A stretch of 64,000 nt of DNA, taken from NCBI RefSeq assembly GCF_021556395.1, contig NZ_JAKGCS010000005.1, forward strand, positions 192,621-256,620. Direction: 5' to 3'. The stretch's first letter is position 1. Every line of letters starts with the position of its first letter. Shown here one piece after another: positions 44,091 through 55,297 of this stretch. The DNA is from Acuticoccus kalidii. GTDB taxonomy: Bacteria > Pseudomonadota > Alphaproteobacteria > Rhizobiales > Amorphaceae. The position numbers and the translations under genes are program-made. A model generated the notes under the pieces. It made no database searches. It was not told where the DNA came from and saw nothing but the letters and a program-made list of their open reading frames with translations.

Positions 44091-44378
44091 CGCCCGCCTC
44101 CTTTGCAAAACGGAAACCAATCAGAAGTTTCAGTTCCTGAGCCCATTTTGCATCAAATGTTGCCCTAAACCAGCGTTCGCCGCTAAGCAATATCCCAGAT
44201 GTAATATAAATGTTTCGCTGGATCGTTTCAGCAGCGGGCCATTGCGAGCAAAAATCCAAATATTGTTGCACAAACGTGAACGGCTCCACCAAGCGCCGAT
44301 TCAAACGGCATGTTCCGCCCGAGTGTGGAAACCCAAATCAACATATTGACGAGTTCCGCAGGTCGGGACACAAGATCC
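44091..44378. other. AT-richer divergent intergenic region upstream of ureA and the riboswitch
   Basis: About 290 bp that hold the promoters of the urease operon (minus) and of the riboswitch-nrd transcript (plus). It is markedly richer in A+T than its surroundings. No gene was recognised and no specific activator site can be supported by eye. Confidence 0.5.
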
Positions 44379-44562
44379 GGTGTCATGGTCCTCTAAGCCG
44401 ACGGCTTGGAGGTGAAAAGGGAATTCGGTGCGCCCGCTTTGAGGCAAAACCGAAGCTGCCCCCGCAACTGTGAGCGGCGAACGATCCCCGATGAACCACT
44501 GGCCGAGAGGCTGGGAAGGTGGGGGGAGTGACGACCCGCGAGCCAGGAGACCTGCCGTGACG
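44379..44562 (+). ncRNA. Cobalamin riboswitch
   Basis: The consensus elements appear in order: GGTCCTCTAAGCCGACGGCTTGG helix region (44388-44410), AAAAGGGAA, TTCGGTGCG with its partner AAACCGAAGCTGCCCCCGCAACTGTGAGCGG (44446 onward), CACTGGCC...GGCTGGGAAGGTG, and the B12 box AGCCAGGAGACCTGCC at 44541-44556. It is followed by nrdA. Downstream, CCCCA at 44651-44655 can pair with TGGGG at 44661-44665, which overlaps the nrdA ribosome site and could be the expression switch. When cobalamin is present, expression of the B12-independent reductase should fall. Confidence 0.95.
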
Positions 44563-44673
44563 CGAACGAACGTCCACGGGCGGGGTGTCCTGGTGGGTCG
44601 CACGGTCGACGTCCCTTGCGGGCGGTGACACGCGTCCGCTCGGCCTTTGCCCCCAGCCACTGGGGATAAGCCG

Positions 44674-47526
44674 ATGTCCATTACGAACGAAATCTCGACC
44701 GACGGTCTCGCGGCGACGCCGCGGCCGCCGATGACGCCCGGCGCGTCGAACCGCCCGCGCGGGGACGGTCTCGCCGACTATAAAGTTATCCGCCGTTCCG
44801 GCGCCGTCGCCGCCTTCGATCCGGCGAAGATCGAACTCGCGTTGACGAAAGCCTTCCTCGCCGTCGAGGGGACGAGCGCGGCCGGCTCGCGGCGCGTGCA
44901 CGAGACGGTGGCCGATCTCGCCGAAGAGATCGTCGTCAACCTCACGCGCCGCGCGCCGACCGGCGCGTCGCTGCACATCGAGGATATCCAGGATCAGGTC
45001 GAGCTCGCCCTGATGCGGGGCGGCTATCACAAGATCGCCCGCGCGTTCGTCCTCTACCGCGAGGCCCGCACGCAGGAGCGCCTTGCCAAGGAGGCGGAGA
45101 CCGCGCCCACCGCGCCGCGCCTTTCGATGCGCCGCGCCGACGGCTCCCACGTCCCCCTCGACGAGGCGCGGCTCGCCGGCCTGATCGGCGAAGCCGCCGA
45201 CGGGCTCGATGGCGTCGATCCGAGCGTCATCCTCGCCGAGACGCGCCGCAATCTCTATGACGGGATCAGCGAGGACGAGCTCGCGCTCGCCCCCGTCCTC
45301 GCCGCCCGTACGCTGGTGGAGGCCGAGCCGAACCATTCGCGCGCGAGCGCCCGTCTTCTCCTCCACAGCCTGCGCCGCGAGGTGTTGAGCGGCCTCGCCG
45401 GTCGGCCGGACGAGGCGAGCGCAGCCGAGATGGCGGACCGCTATCCGGACACCCTTCGCGCTGCCATCCAGAAAGGGATCGAGGCTGGGCGCATCGACCC
45501 TGAACTCGCCCGCTTCGATCTCGACCGGCTCGGCCGCGCCATCCGTCCCGAGCGCGACCTCGCGTTCGACTATCTCGGCCTTCAGACTCTCGTGGACCGT
45601 TATTTCCTCCACGATCGCGGTGTCCGCTTCGAGCTCCCGCAGGTCTTCTTCATGCGCGTTGCGATGGGCCTCGCGCTGCGGGAGATCGATCGCGAGGAGA
45701 CGGCGATCGCGTTCTATGAGCGCCTCTCGACCTTCCGCTTCATGTGCTCGACGCCGACGCTCTTCAACGCCGGCACCCGGCACCCGCAGCTGTCCTCCTG
45801 CTTCCTGACGACGGTGCCGGACGATCTCGACGGCATCTTCAAGTCGGTCAAAGACAACGCACTTCTCGCCAAGTTCTCCGGGGGCATCGGCAACGATTGG
45901 ACGCCGGTGCGCGGGCTCGGCGCCCATATCAGCGGCACCAATGGGGAGAGCCAGGGCGTCGTCCCGTTCCTCAAGGTCGCGAACGATACGGCGATCGCGG
46001 TGAACCAAGGCGGCAAGCGCAAGGGTGCCGTCTGCGCCTATCTCGAAACCTGGCACATCGACATCGAGGAATTTCTCGACCTCAGAAAGAACACCGGCGA
46101 CGACCGGCGCCGCACGCACGACATGAACACGGCGAACTGGGTGCCCGATCTCTTCATGGCGCGCGTCGCCGATGACGGGCCGTGGACCCTCTTCTCGCCC
46201 GACGAGACGCCCGACCTTCACGATCTTTACGGTCCCGACTTCAAGGTCGCCTATGAGGCCTATGAGGCGAAGGCGGCGCGGGGGGAGATCGCCGTCCACC
46301 GCACCGTGCGCGCGGTCGATCTGTGGCGGCGGATGCTCTCGATGCTGTTCGAGACCGGCCATCCGTGGATCACGTTCAAGGATCCCTGCAACATCCGCTC
46401 GCCGCAGCGCCATCGCGGCGTCGTGCACTCGTCCAATCTGTGCACGGAGATCACGCTCAACACGGCGAGCGACGAGGTCGCCGTGTGCAATCTCGGCTCG
46501 GTGAACCTTGCCGCCCATGTCGGTCCCGACGGTCTCGACCATGAGGCGCTGGCGGCCACCGTGTCGGTCGCGATGCGGATGCTCGACAATGTGGTCGACA
46601 TCAATTTTTACACGATCCCCGAGGCCCGGCGGTCGAACCTGCGGCATCGGCCGGTCGGGCTGGGGTTGATGGGGTTTGCCGACGCGCTCGCGACGCTGCG
46701 CATTCCCTATGCCTCCGAGGCGGCCGTGACGTTCGCCGACGAGAGCATGGAGGCGCTGTCCTATCATGCGATCTCGGCGTCGGTGGATCTCGCCGCGGAG
46801 CGGGGGCGCTATCCGAGTTTCGAGGGATCGCTCTGGTCAAAGGGCGTGTTGCCCATCGATTCGCTGGAGCTGCTCGCCGAGGCGCGCGGCGGGCTCGACC
46901 TCGACCGTTCGGCCCGGCTCGATTGGGAGAGCCTGCGCGCCCGCGTCACGACCATCGGTATGCGAAACTCCAACACCATGGCGATCGCGCCGACGGCGAC
47001 GATTTCCAACATCTGCGGCGTGTCGCAGTCGATCGAGCCGATTTTCCAGAACCTTTATGTGAAGTCCAACATGTCGGGCGACTTCACGGTCGTGAACGCG
47101 ACCCTCGTTCACGACCTCAAAGCGCGCGGCCTGTGGGACGAGGTGATGGCCTCGGACCTCAAATATTATGATGGCAGCCTCGGCGCGATCGACCGCGTGC
47201 CGGACGATCTCAAGGCGCTCTATGCGACGGCGTTCGAGATCGATCCGCGGTGGCTCGTCGAGGCGGCGGCGCGGCGGCAGAAGTGGATCGACCAGTCCCA
47301 GTCGCTGAACCTTTATCTCGCAAAACCGTCCGGCAAGACGCTTGACGCGGTCTACCGTCTCGCCTTCGCCCGCGGCCTGAAGACCACCTATTATCTTCGC
47401 GCCCGCGCGGCGACGAGCGTCGAGAAATCCACCCTCAAGGGGACCGACGGGCGGCTCAACGCCGTGGCTGCCGCGCCCGTCTCCGCCTGTTCCATCGACG
47501 ATCCGACCTGCGAGGCCTGCCAATGA
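44674..47526 (+). CDS. nrdA: Ribonucleotide reductase alpha subunit, class I
   Basis: A 950-residue large subunit. One ATP-cone is clear at about residues 36-125 and a second, weaker cone-like segment follows ([28 protein letters not shown] onward). Catalytic residues: redox pair C376 (LSSCFL) and C605 (VCNLGS), thiyl C590 and E592 in NLCTEI, and the C-terminal electron-relay cysteines in CEAC. ATG 44674 follows GGGGAT; the frame is open to a TTG at 44647. The 47523 start of nrdB overlaps its stop by four bases. It reduces ribonucleotides to deoxyribonucleotides. Confidence 0.97.
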   Translation: MSITNEISTDGLAATPRPPMTPGASNRPRGDGLADYKVIRRSGAVAAFDPAKIELALTKAFLAVEGTSAAGSRRVHETVADLAEEIVVNLTRRAPTGASLHIEDIQDQVELALMRGGYHKIARAFVLYREARTQERLAKEAETAPTAPRLSMRRADGSHVPLDEARLAGLIGEAADGLDGVDPSVILAETRRNLYDGISEDELALAPVLAARTLVEAEPNHSRASARLLLHSLRREVLSGLAGRPDEASAAEMADRYPDTLRAAIQKGIEAGRIDPELARFDLDRLGRAIRPERDLAFDYLGLQTLVDRYFLHDRGVRFELPQVFFMRVAMGLALREIDREETAIAFYERLSTFRFMCSTPTLFNAGTRHPQLSSCFLTTVPDDLDGIFKSVKDNALLAKFSGGIGNDWTPVRGLGAHISGTNGESQGVVPFLKVANDTAIAVNQGGKRKGAVCAYLETWHIDIEEFLDLRKNTGDDRRRTHDMNTANWVPDLFMARVADDGPWTLFSPDETPDLHDLYGPDFKVAYEAYEAKAARGEIAVHRTVRAVDLWRRMLSMLFETGHPWITFKDPCNIRSPQRHRGVVHSSNLCTEITLNTASDEVAVCNLGSVNLAAHVGPDGLDHEALAATVSVAMRMLDNVVDINFYTIPEARRSNLRHRPVGLGLMGFADALATLRIPYASEAAVTFADESMEALSYHAISASVDLAAERGRYPSFEGSLWSKGVLPIDSLELLAEARGGLDLDRSARLDWESLRARVTTIGMRNSNTMAIAPTATISNICGVSQSIEPIFQNLYVKSNMSGDFTVVNATLVHDLKARGLWDEVMASDLKYYDGSLGAIDRVPDDLKALYATAFEIDPRWLVEAAARRQKWIDQSQSLNLYLAKPSGKTLDAVYRLAFARGLKTTYYLRARAATSVEKSTLKGTDGRLNAVAAAPVSACSIDDPTCEACQ

Positions 47527-48638
47527 GCGCGTCCATTTCCCTCGACTGGGGCGATCCTGCGGCGGCCCCCCAAGCGCAGCCGGTCGATGCGACCGGTCTC
47601 GGCACGATCGACCGCGAGGCGGGGCGTGTCACGGTCGGCGACAAGGCGATGATCAACGCCACCGCCGACGTGAACCAGCTCCTTCCGCTCAAATATCGCT
47701 GGGCGTGGGAGAAATATCTCGCCGCCTGCAACAATCATTGGATGCCGACCGAGGTGTCCATGCAGGCCGATATCGCTCTGTGGAAGTCGCGCGACGGGCT
47801 TACCGACGAAGAGCGTCACGCGGTGAAGCGCAATCTCGGCTTCTTCGCCGCCTCGGAAAGCCTCGTCGCGAACAACATCGTCCTCGCCGTCTACCGGCAT
47901 CTGACGAACCCCGAATGCCGGCAATATCTCCTGCGCCAGGCGTTCGAGGAGGCCGTCCACACGCACACCTTTCAATATATCGTCGAAAGTCTCGGCCTCG
48001 ATGAAGGCGAACTCTTCAACATGTATCGGGAGGTGCCGTCGATCACCGACAAAGCGGCCTGGGCGCTGAAGTATACGAGGCATCTCGACGACCCGACCTT
48101 CGAGACCGGCACGCGGGAGGCCGACCAAGCCTTCCTGCGCGATCTCGTCGCCTTCTATGTCGTCTTCGAGGGAATGTGGTTCTACACGGGCTTCGCGCAG
48201 ATCCTTTCGCTCGGCCGGCGCAACAAGATGGTCGGGATCGCCGAACAGTATCAGTACATCCTGCGGGACGAATCGATCCACTTGAACTTCGGGATCGACG
48301 TGATCAACCAGATCCGCCACGAGAACCCGCACCTTTGGACGGACGCCTTCCAGGACGAGGTGCGCGCGATGCTGAAGGAAGCGGCCGAACTCGAGGCCGC
48401 CTATGGACGCGATACGATGCCGCGCGGCTTTCTCGGCCTCAATGCGGAGCTGTGCGAGGCGTATATGCGGTTCATCGCCAACCGCCGCTGCGGGCAGCTC
48501 GGCCTCGCGCCCGTCTTCGGCCCGACCGACAACCCGTTCCCGTGGATGAGCGAGGCGATGGACCTGCGCAAGGAGAAGAACTTCTTCGAGACGCGCGTCA
48601 CCGAGTATCAGAGCGGCGGCGCGCTCGTCTGGGACTGA
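47523..48638 (+). CDS. nrdB: Ribonucleotide reductase beta subunit, class Ic type
   Basis: A 371-residue R2 protein. Metal ligands are E112 (SESLVANN), E143 and H146 ([10 protein letters not shown]), E216 (VVFEGM), E250 and H253 ([10 protein letters not shown]). Position 150, which carries the radical tyrosine in class Ia, is Phe, and the first ligand is Glu rather than Asp. Ligand-to-Phe spacings equal those of the Chlamydia trachomatis R2c (E89, E120, H123, F127, E193, E227, H230), the class Ic Mn(IV)/Fe(III) enzyme. The end [15 protein letters not shown] also resembles that group. A stable tyrosyl radical is therefore not expected. Confidence 0.95.
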   Translation: MSASISLDWGDPAAAPQAQPVDATGLGTIDREAGRVTVGDKAMINATADVNQLLPLKYRWAWEKYLAACNNHWMPTEVSMQADIALWKSRDGLTDEERHAVKRNLGFFAASESLVANNIVLAVYRHLTNPECRQYLLRQAFEEAVHTHTFQYIVESLGLDEGELFNMYREVPSITDKAAWALKYTRHLDDPTFETGTREADQAFLRDLVAFYVVFEGMWFYTGFAQILSLGRRNKMVGIAEQYQYILRDESIHLNFGIDVINQIRHENPHLWTDAFQDEVRAMLKEAAELEAAYGRDTMPRGFLGLNAELCEAYMRFIANRRCGQLGLAPVFGPTDNPFPWMSEAMDLRKEKNFFETRVTEYQSGGALVWD

Positions 48639-48666
48639 GGGCGGGGCGACCCGCGCCCAGAACGGC

Positions 48667-48707
48667 GCGATGCCGGCCGGGGGGAAGCGGCCGGCATCGC
48701 GTTTTGT
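48667..48707 (+). terminator. Rho-independent terminator of nrdAB
   Basis: GCGATGCCGGCCG (48667-48679) and CGGCCGGCATCGC (48688-48700) make a perfect 13-bp stem with an eight-base loop, followed by GTTTTGT. It lies 28 bp after the nrdB stop codon. The rest of the 48639-48929 gap shows no gene. Confidence 0.85.
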
Positions 48708-48929
48708 TGCGCGTCCCGCTTCGATGTGTGCCGAGATCCGGCATATCCCAATTCGGACGGTGGTGCAGAAATCCAATCTGGCCCAATATGCCCGCGAGCG
48801 GCCGATGGGGAGCGGGACGACGTGGGCGTCCACCCGAAGCCGGATCCTCGTCCTCAGCGTCGAGACGTCGATCATCGCATGAAACGATGACGCCGCCATT
48901 CAGATGCGCCGGAGAGATCGCGTAGGGAT

Positions 48930-50177
48930 ATGACGTTGGTTGAACTGATCGATACGGTGGCTGGCGTGTCACCCGCGACCGAACATCTTTGGTCCGAGCT
49001 GCAAATCTATATCACGCACTCCACCTGGGGGCTCCCGGTCGGCCGAATCCTGATCGCTTTGGGGATTTTTCTCTTTTTCCTCATCCTGCGCCGCCCGCAG
49101 CGTTATCTCCTGATGGTCGTGATGGGGCGTCTCGCCAATCGGCCGATCCGCGATCTCGATCCGGCGGTGCGTCACGCCCTCAAGGGCCCGGCCGGCATCG
49201 TGCCGGTGGCGATCGGCGCGTTCTTCGCGTTCGAGGTCATGAAGTTCGACCAGAATGGCGACTATGCCGAGATCGCCTCGCGCATCGTCGCGACGATGGT
49301 CCTGACGGCGCTCTTCTGGGCGCTGTTCGAGCTGACGAGCCCGTTCGTCGCCTCGCTCAAGCTCCGCTCCTCCGCGCTCAGCCCGACGATGGCGGACATG
49401 ATCCGCCACACCGTCAAAGGCGTGCTGGTCTTCGCCGCCGTGGCGTTGATCCTGCAAGAATGGGGGGTGGAGATCGGGCCGCTGCTCGCCGGCATGGGCC
49501 TCATCGGCGCCGCCGTCGCCCTCGGCGCACAGGATCTCTTCAAGAATTTGGTCGCCGGCTTTCTCATCCTCGCCGAGAAACGCTTCAAGTATGGTGATTG
49601 GATCGAGGTGAACGGCGTCGTGGAAGGAACGGTCGAATATATCGGCGTGCGATCGACGCGCATTCGCCGTTTCGACGATGCGGCCGTCGACGTTCCGAAC
49701 AACGCCTTTTCGGAAAATGCGCTGATCAATTACACGAAGATGCGCCGCCGCCGGATCCTGTGGACGATCGGCGTGCCGTATTCGACCACGGTGGACCAGC
49801 TCAAGACCGTACGCGACGGGATCGAGCACTATATTCTGACGTCGCCGGACTTCGTGCGGCCGAACCAGGCGTCGACCCATGTCCGGATCGACGCGTTCGG
49901 CGGCTCGTCGATCAACATTCTCGTCTACTGCTTCACGGTGACGACATCCTGGCGGGAATGGCTCGAAGTGCAGGAGCAGCTCGCCTATGCCGTGATGAAC
50001 GTCGTCCTCGGTGCGGGAACGAGCTTCGCCTTCCCGTCGCGCTCGGTGTACGTCGAATCGATCCCCAATGACCGGCCGGATCTCTTCCTCCCGCCGGTCG
50101 ATGGCAAGCCCCGCATCGAGCCGGCGACGCCGACCGAGGCGCCCCAGCCCGCACCGTCCGGCGCGAGCGAGGCCTGA
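48930..50177 (+). CDS. MscS-family mechanosensitive channel
   Basis: A 415-residue inner-membrane channel. After three or four N-terminal helices comes the conserved pore helix and MscS core: PLLAGMGLIGAAVALGAQDLFKNLVAGFLILAEKRFKYGDWIEVNG, then VRSTRIRRFDDAAVDVPNNAF. A C-terminal MscS domain follows, and a proline-rich tail (EPATPTEAPQPAPSG). It opens on hypo-osmotic shock. It is monocistronic; the ATG at 48930 has a weak ribosome site. Confidence 0.92.
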   Translation: MTLVELIDTVAGVSPATEHLWSELQIYITHSTWGLPVGRILIALGIFLFFLILRRPQRYLLMVVMGRLANRPIRDLDPAVRHALKGPAGIVPVAIGAFFAFEVMKFDQNGDYAEIASRIVATMVLTALFWALFELTSPFVASLKLRSSALSPTMADMIRHTVKGVLVFAAVALILQEWGVEIGPLLAGMGLIGAAVALGAQDLFKNLVAGFLILAEKRFKYGDWIEVNGVVEGTVEYIGVRSTRIRRFDDAAVDVPNNAFSENALINYTKMRRRRILWTIGVPYSTTVDQLKTVRDGIEHYILTSPDFVRPNQASTHVRIDAFGGSSINILVYCFTVTTSWREWLEVQEQLAYAVMNVVLGAGTSFAFPSRSVYVESIPNDRPDLFLPPVDGKPRIEPATPTEAPQPAPSGASEA

Positions 50178-50267
50178 ACGGGTGATGTCCTTGTCACGCA
50201 TCGAAGAGGGCGCGTAGACAGGGACGGGTCTAGGGGACGCGCCGCGTGGGCGGCAGAAGGGTGGACG

Positions 50268-51416
50268 ATGTTCGATCTCATGTTGAAGGGGGGTCGCGTG
50301 ATCGACCCCGCATCGGGACGTGACGGTGTCGCGGACGTGGCCTTTGCCGCGGGCGAGGTGGCGGCCGTCGGCACGGATCTCGGAGAGGCGGCCGAGGTCC
50401 GCGACGTTTCCGGCAAGATCGTCACCCCCGGCCTCGTCGACCTGCACACCCACGTCTATTGGGGCGGCACCTCGCTCGGGGTGGACGCGCCAACGATCGC
50501 GCGGCGGAGTGGCACGACCACCTTCGTGGACGCGGGCAGCGCCGGCGCCGGCAACTTTCCCGGCTTCCGCACGCACGTCATCGAGCGGACCGAGCCGCGT
50601 ATCCTCGCCTACGTCAACATCTCGTTCGCCGGCATCTACGGCTTCTCGAAGAACGTGATGGTCGGCGAGTGCGGCGACATGCGCCTCGTCCATCCGCACG
50701 AGTGCCTCGAGGCGGCGCGCGCCAATAAAGACATCGTCGTCGGCATCAAGGTGCGCATCGGCGCCAAGGCGGGCGGGACGTCCGGCATCGCCCCGCTCCA
50801 GCTCGCGCTCGAGGTCGCCGATCTTCTGGACCTGCCGGTGATGGCGCATATCGACAACCGGCCGCCGAGCCAGGAGGAGGTGTTGCGCCTTTTACGCCCC
50901 GGCGACGTGCTCACTCATTGCTTCCGCCCCTGGCCGAACGCGCCGATCGATGCGGCGCGCAATGTCCGCGCCGAGGTGCTCGCCGCGCGCGAGCGGGGCG
51001 TCTACTTCGATATCGGCCACGGGCAGGGCGGCTTCTCGTTCGATTCCTGCCGGGCGATGGTGGGCGAAGGCATCATGCCGGACGCGATTTCGAGCGACGT
51101 TCACGCGCTCTGCGTCGACGGGCCGGCGCACGACCTTCTCGCCGTCATGTCGAAATTCCTCGCGCTCGGAATGGATCTCACCGACGTCATCCGCTGCTCG
51201 ACGGAGAACCCGGCCAAGATCATCCGACGCCCCGAGCTCGGGTCGCTGAAGGTGGGAACGCCGGGCGACGCGACCGTGCTCGAATTGCGCCACGAGCCGG
51301 TCGAGCATGTCGATGTCGTCGGCGAAAAGCTCCGTGCCGACACGCGCTTTGCGAGCGTCGGCACGGTGATCGGCGGCAAATGGTGGGGCGACGGGACGGC
51401 GCCGCAGCCGAATTGA
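50268..51416 (+). CDS. Amidohydrolase (deacetylase-like, EF0837/Atu3266 group)
   Basis: A 382-residue amidohydrolase-superfamily enzyme. The N-terminal beta-sandwich strand LMLKGGRVIDPASG is followed by the metal motif H60-T-H62 (VDLHTHV), a bridging lysine in VVGIKVRIGA, His in MAHID and the catalytic Asp in AISSDVHAL. Members of this group deacetylate or hydrolyse small esters/amides; the substrate is unknown. It is convergent with the ABC importer operon. The insertion GTTTFVDAGSAGAGNFPGF is typical of this branch. Confidence 0.85.
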   Translation: MFDLMLKGGRVIDPASGRDGVADVAFAAGEVAAVGTDLGEAAEVRDVSGKIVTPGLVDLHTHVYWGGTSLGVDAPTIARRSGTTTFVDAGSAGAGNFPGFRTHVIERTEPRILAYVNISFAGIYGFSKNVMVGECGDMRLVHPHECLEAARANKDIVVGIKVRIGAKAGGTSGIAPLQLALEVADLLDLPVMAHIDNRPPSQEEVLRLLRPGDVLTHCFRPWPNAPIDAARNVRAEVLAARERGVYFDIGHGQGGFSFDSCRAMVGEGIMPDAISSDVHALCVDGPAHDLLAVMSKFLALGMDLTDVIRCSTENPAKIIRRPELGSLKVGTPGDATVLELRHEPVEHVDVVGEKLRADTRFASVGTVIGGKWWGDGTAPQPN

Positions 51417-51432
51417 TCGGCTCCGGATCGAT

Positions 51433-51458
51433 CCCTGCGGGCGGCTTGGCCCGCGGGG
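51433..51458. terminator. Bidirectional hairpin between convergent genes
   Basis: GCGGGC (51437-51442) and GCCCGC (51449-51454) form the core of a ten-pair stem that extends through CCC/GGG to 51433-51458 with one wobble. It lies between the amidohydrolase stop (51416) and the ABC ATPase stop (51483), so it can serve both directions. Confidence 0.5.
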
Positions 51459-51482
51459 ACCGGCCGGATCCTCGACGCCGTG

Positions 51483-52488
<1,006 letters not shown>

Positions 52489-52496
<8 letters not shown>

Positions 52497-53457
52497 GGAC
52501 GAGCTCCTCGTTGAGCGGGAAATGGCAGAGCGCCGCGTGGTCCCCGGCACGCACCGTCGGGACCGGACCGCTCCGGCAGGGCGTGTCCGCCCGCGAGCAG
52601 CGCGGCGAGAAGGGGCAGCCGGGCGGCACCTCGTCCGGCCGTGGCGCCTGTCCCGGAATGGTGACGAGCGGCGCGTGCCCGGTCGACGGGTCCGGCACGC
52701 AAGCCATGAGCCCCGCAGTATAAGGGTGGAGCGGAGCGGAGAAGATGGTTCTCACGCTGCCGGTCTCCACGATCTGGCCGGCGTACATCACCGCGACGCG
52801 GTCGGCGAGCTGCGAGACGACGCCGAGATCGTGGGTGATGAACAAGATGCCCATGTCGAGCCGATCGCACAGATCGCGCAGCAGTCCGAGGATCTGAAGC
52901 TGGACCGTGACGTCGAGCGCGGTGGTGGGCTCGTCGGCGATCAACACCTTGGGCCGGCAGGCGAGGGCGATCGCGATCATCACGCGCTGGCGCATCCCGC
53001 CGGACAGCTCGTGCGGGTAGGCGCCGTGCTGGAGGGCCGAGTCCGGCAGGCGGACGAGGTCCATCAGCTCCTGCGTCCGCGCGCGCACGTCCGCCTTCGG
53101 ATCATGAACCTTGATCGCTTCGGCGATCTGGTCGCCGATCCGGCGGACGGGGTTCAACGAGGTCATCGGCTCCTGAAAGATCATCGCGATGTCGCCGTTG
53201 CCCTTGCGCACCCGCTCATAGGGGGTCGCATGGGTGATGTCGGCGCCATCGATCGCGATCCGCCCGGAGGTGACGCGGGTGCGCGGCGTCTCGAGAAGGC
53301 CCATGACGGCGAGCGAGGTCATCGACTTGCCCGAGCCCGATTCCCCGACGAGACCGAGGATCTCGCCGGGCGCGATCTGGAAGGAGACCCCCCGCACGAT
53401 GTCGAGCGAGCCGAGGGAGGTGACGACTGAGACGACGAGGTCATCGACGGCGAGCAT
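52489..53457 (-). CDS. ABC transporter ATP-binding protein, DppD/OppD type
   Basis: A 322-residue ATPase with Walker [15 protein letters not shown]-loop [12 protein letters not shown], signature [15 protein letters not shown] and Walker [13 protein letters not shown]. The C-terminal region [15 protein letters not shown] is the oligopeptide_HPY domain. ATG 53457 starts two bases after the stop of the second permease; the frame is open upstream only as antisense-like shadow. It is the partner of the DppF-like ATPase. Confidence 0.94.
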
Positions 53458-53459
53458 CG

Positions 53460-54323
53460 TTACGTCCTCTTCCGGTTGCCCATGGCCTCGCGGAAGCGCG
53501 GATCCATGTGGTCGCGCAATGCGTCGCCGGTGAGATTGAGGGAGAAGGCCGTCAGCGCGATCATCATGCCCGGAAAGAACAGAAGCCACGGCGCACGGGT
53601 GATATAGAGCCGCGATTCGGCGAGCATGTTGCCCCAGCTCGGAATGTCCGGCGGCGTGCCGAGCCCGAGAAAGTCGAGCGAGGCCGCACCGAGCTGGGCG
53701 AAGGCGAACACGAAGCTCGCCTGCACCAAAAGCGGGGAGATCATGTTGGGCAGGATGTGCTTGCGCACGGTCCAGAGCGTACCCGCCCCCATCGACTGCG
53801 CCGCCTCGACATAGGTCTCCTCGCGCAGCCGCAAGGTCACGCCGTAGACGATGCGGGCGGTCGTCGTCAGATAGACGACGCCGATCGCGAGGATCGCGTT
53901 GGATACGCCCCGACCGAGAATGACGATGAGCCCCAGCGCGAGGAGGAGCGACGGAAACGCCATGAGGACGTCGACGCCGCGCATCAGGACACGCCCGAGC
54001 CGCGGATAGAGCGCGGAGACCACGCCGATCGGCACGCCCGTCATCAGCGCGAAGCCGACGACGCCGATGCCGATCAATAGCGCGAGACGCGCGCCATAGA
54101 CGACGCGCGAGAAGGTGTCGCGGCCGAAATGGTCGGTGCCGAACCAGTGTTCGGCGTTCGGCGGCACGAGGCGATTGAGCGAATCGATCTCGAGCGGTGA
54201 ATAGGGGGCGATCAACGGCGAGGCGAGCGCGAACACGATCACGACGACGAGGAAGAGGAGGCCGAACGCGGTGAGCGGCCGGCGGATCGCCGCACCGAAG
54301 ACTCCCTGGAGCGTCGCAGTCAT
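53460..54323 (-). CDS. ABC transporter permease, DppC type
   Basis: A 287-residue permease with about six helices. N-terminal OppC-like segments include PLTAFGLLFLVVVIVFALASPLIAPYSP and HWFGTDHFGRDTFSRVVYGAR, and the coupling loop is EAAQSMGAGTLWTVRKHILPNM. It overlaps the DppB-type gene by four bases. Confidence 0.94.
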   Translation of the reverse strand: MTATLQGVFGAAIRRPLTAFGLLFLVVVIVFALASPLIAPYSPLEIDSLNRLVPPNAEHWFGTDHFGRDTFSRVVYGARLALLIGIGVVGFALMTGVPIGVVSALYPRLGRVLMRGVDVLMAFPSLLLALGLIVILGRGVSNAILAIGVVYLTTTARIVYGVTLRLREETYVEAAQSMGAGTLWTVRKHILPNMISPLLVQASFVFAFAQLGAASLDFLGLGTPPDIPSWGNMLAESRLYITRAPWLLFFPGMMIALTAFSLNLTGDALRDHMDPRFREAMGNRKRT

Positions 54324-55267
54324 TCGAGTTCAACTCGCGGATCGAGGAAGCGGTAGGAGATGTCCACCAGGAGGTTGAGGACGAGATAGAGGCAGACGAT
54401 CACGAGGATGACGCCTTGGATCACCGGATAGTCGCGTCGCAGGATCGATTGCACGACGGTCCGTCCGATGCCGGGCAGGGCGAACACGGTCTCGGTGACG
54501 ACCGCCTCGGAAATCAGAGCCGCGAAGGTGAAGCCAAACGCCGAGACCACCACGAGAAGCGCATTGCGCAGGATGTGCCGCACCGTGACCTGGCGGGGGC
54601 TGATGCCCTTCGCGCGGGCGGTGCGGACATAGTCCTCCTTCGACACGTCGAGCATGCTCGCCCGCGTGAGACGCAGGATCAGCGCCGCATTGGGGGTGGC
54701 GAGCGCGAGGCTCGGCAGGATGAGATAGCGAAGGTTCGCCAATCCGCCTTCGTCGAAGATCGACGGATAGCCCGAGGAGGGCAGCCAGCCGAGCTGGGCG
54801 GCGAAGACGAGGATCAGATAAAGACCGACCCAGAAGGTCGGGATCGAGGCGAGCAGCATCGCCAGCCCCGAAAGGCCCTGATCGAGCCAGCTTCCGCGCC
54901 GCATCGCGGCGATCACGCCGACCGGAACGCCGATGAGGACGACCCAGATCATGGTGATCGACGCGAGCAGGATGCTCGTCTCGGCGCCGTCGGCGATGAC
55001 GGTCGTCACCGGCTCGTCGAAGAAGATCGAGCGGCCGAGATCGCCCTGCAAGGCGTTACCGGCCCAATAGAAATATTGGATGATGAGGGGTTCATCGAGC
55101 CCGAGCCGCGTCCTCAGCGCGGCCACCTGTTCCGGCGTCGCGGCGTCGCCGAGCATGACGGCCGCCGGTTCGCCCGGAATGAGGTGGATGAACATGAAGA
55201 TCAGAACGGAGGCGGCGACCAACGTCGCGAGCGCCGCACCCGTCCGTTTGACGATGAAACCCAGCAT
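54320..55267 (-). CDS. ABC transporter permease, DppB type
   Basis: A 315-residue permease with about six helices. Typical DppB features: MLGFIVKRTGAALATLVAASVLIFMFIHLIPGEPA, then LGLDEPLIIQYFYWAGNALQGDLGRS, and the coupling loop EDYVRTARAKGISPRQVTVRHILRNAL. It lies 30 bp after the binding-protein gene. Confidence 0.95.
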   Translation of the reverse strand: MLGFIVKRTGAALATLVAASVLIFMFIHLIPGEPAAVMLGDAATPEQVAALRTRLGLDEPLIIQYFYWAGNALQGDLGRSIFFDEPVTTVIADGAETSILLASITMIWVVLIGVPVGVIAAMRRGSWLDQGLSGLAMLLASIPTFWVGLYLILVFAAQLGWLPSSGYPSIFDEGGLANLRYLILPSLALATPNAALILRLTRASMLDVSKEDYVRTARAKGISPRQVTVRHILRNALLVVVSAFGFTFAALISEAVVTETVFALPGIGRTVVQSILRRDYPVIQGVILVIVCLYLVLNLLVDISYRFLDPRVELE

Positions 55268-55297
55268 CGAAGGGTCAGATCCCGAATATCGTGCGGA

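Noticed and set aside
44383..46767. Long minus-strand open frame opposite nrdA
   Set aside because: It is the antisense of nrdA and of the cobalamin riboswitch, with low-complexity composition and no family features.
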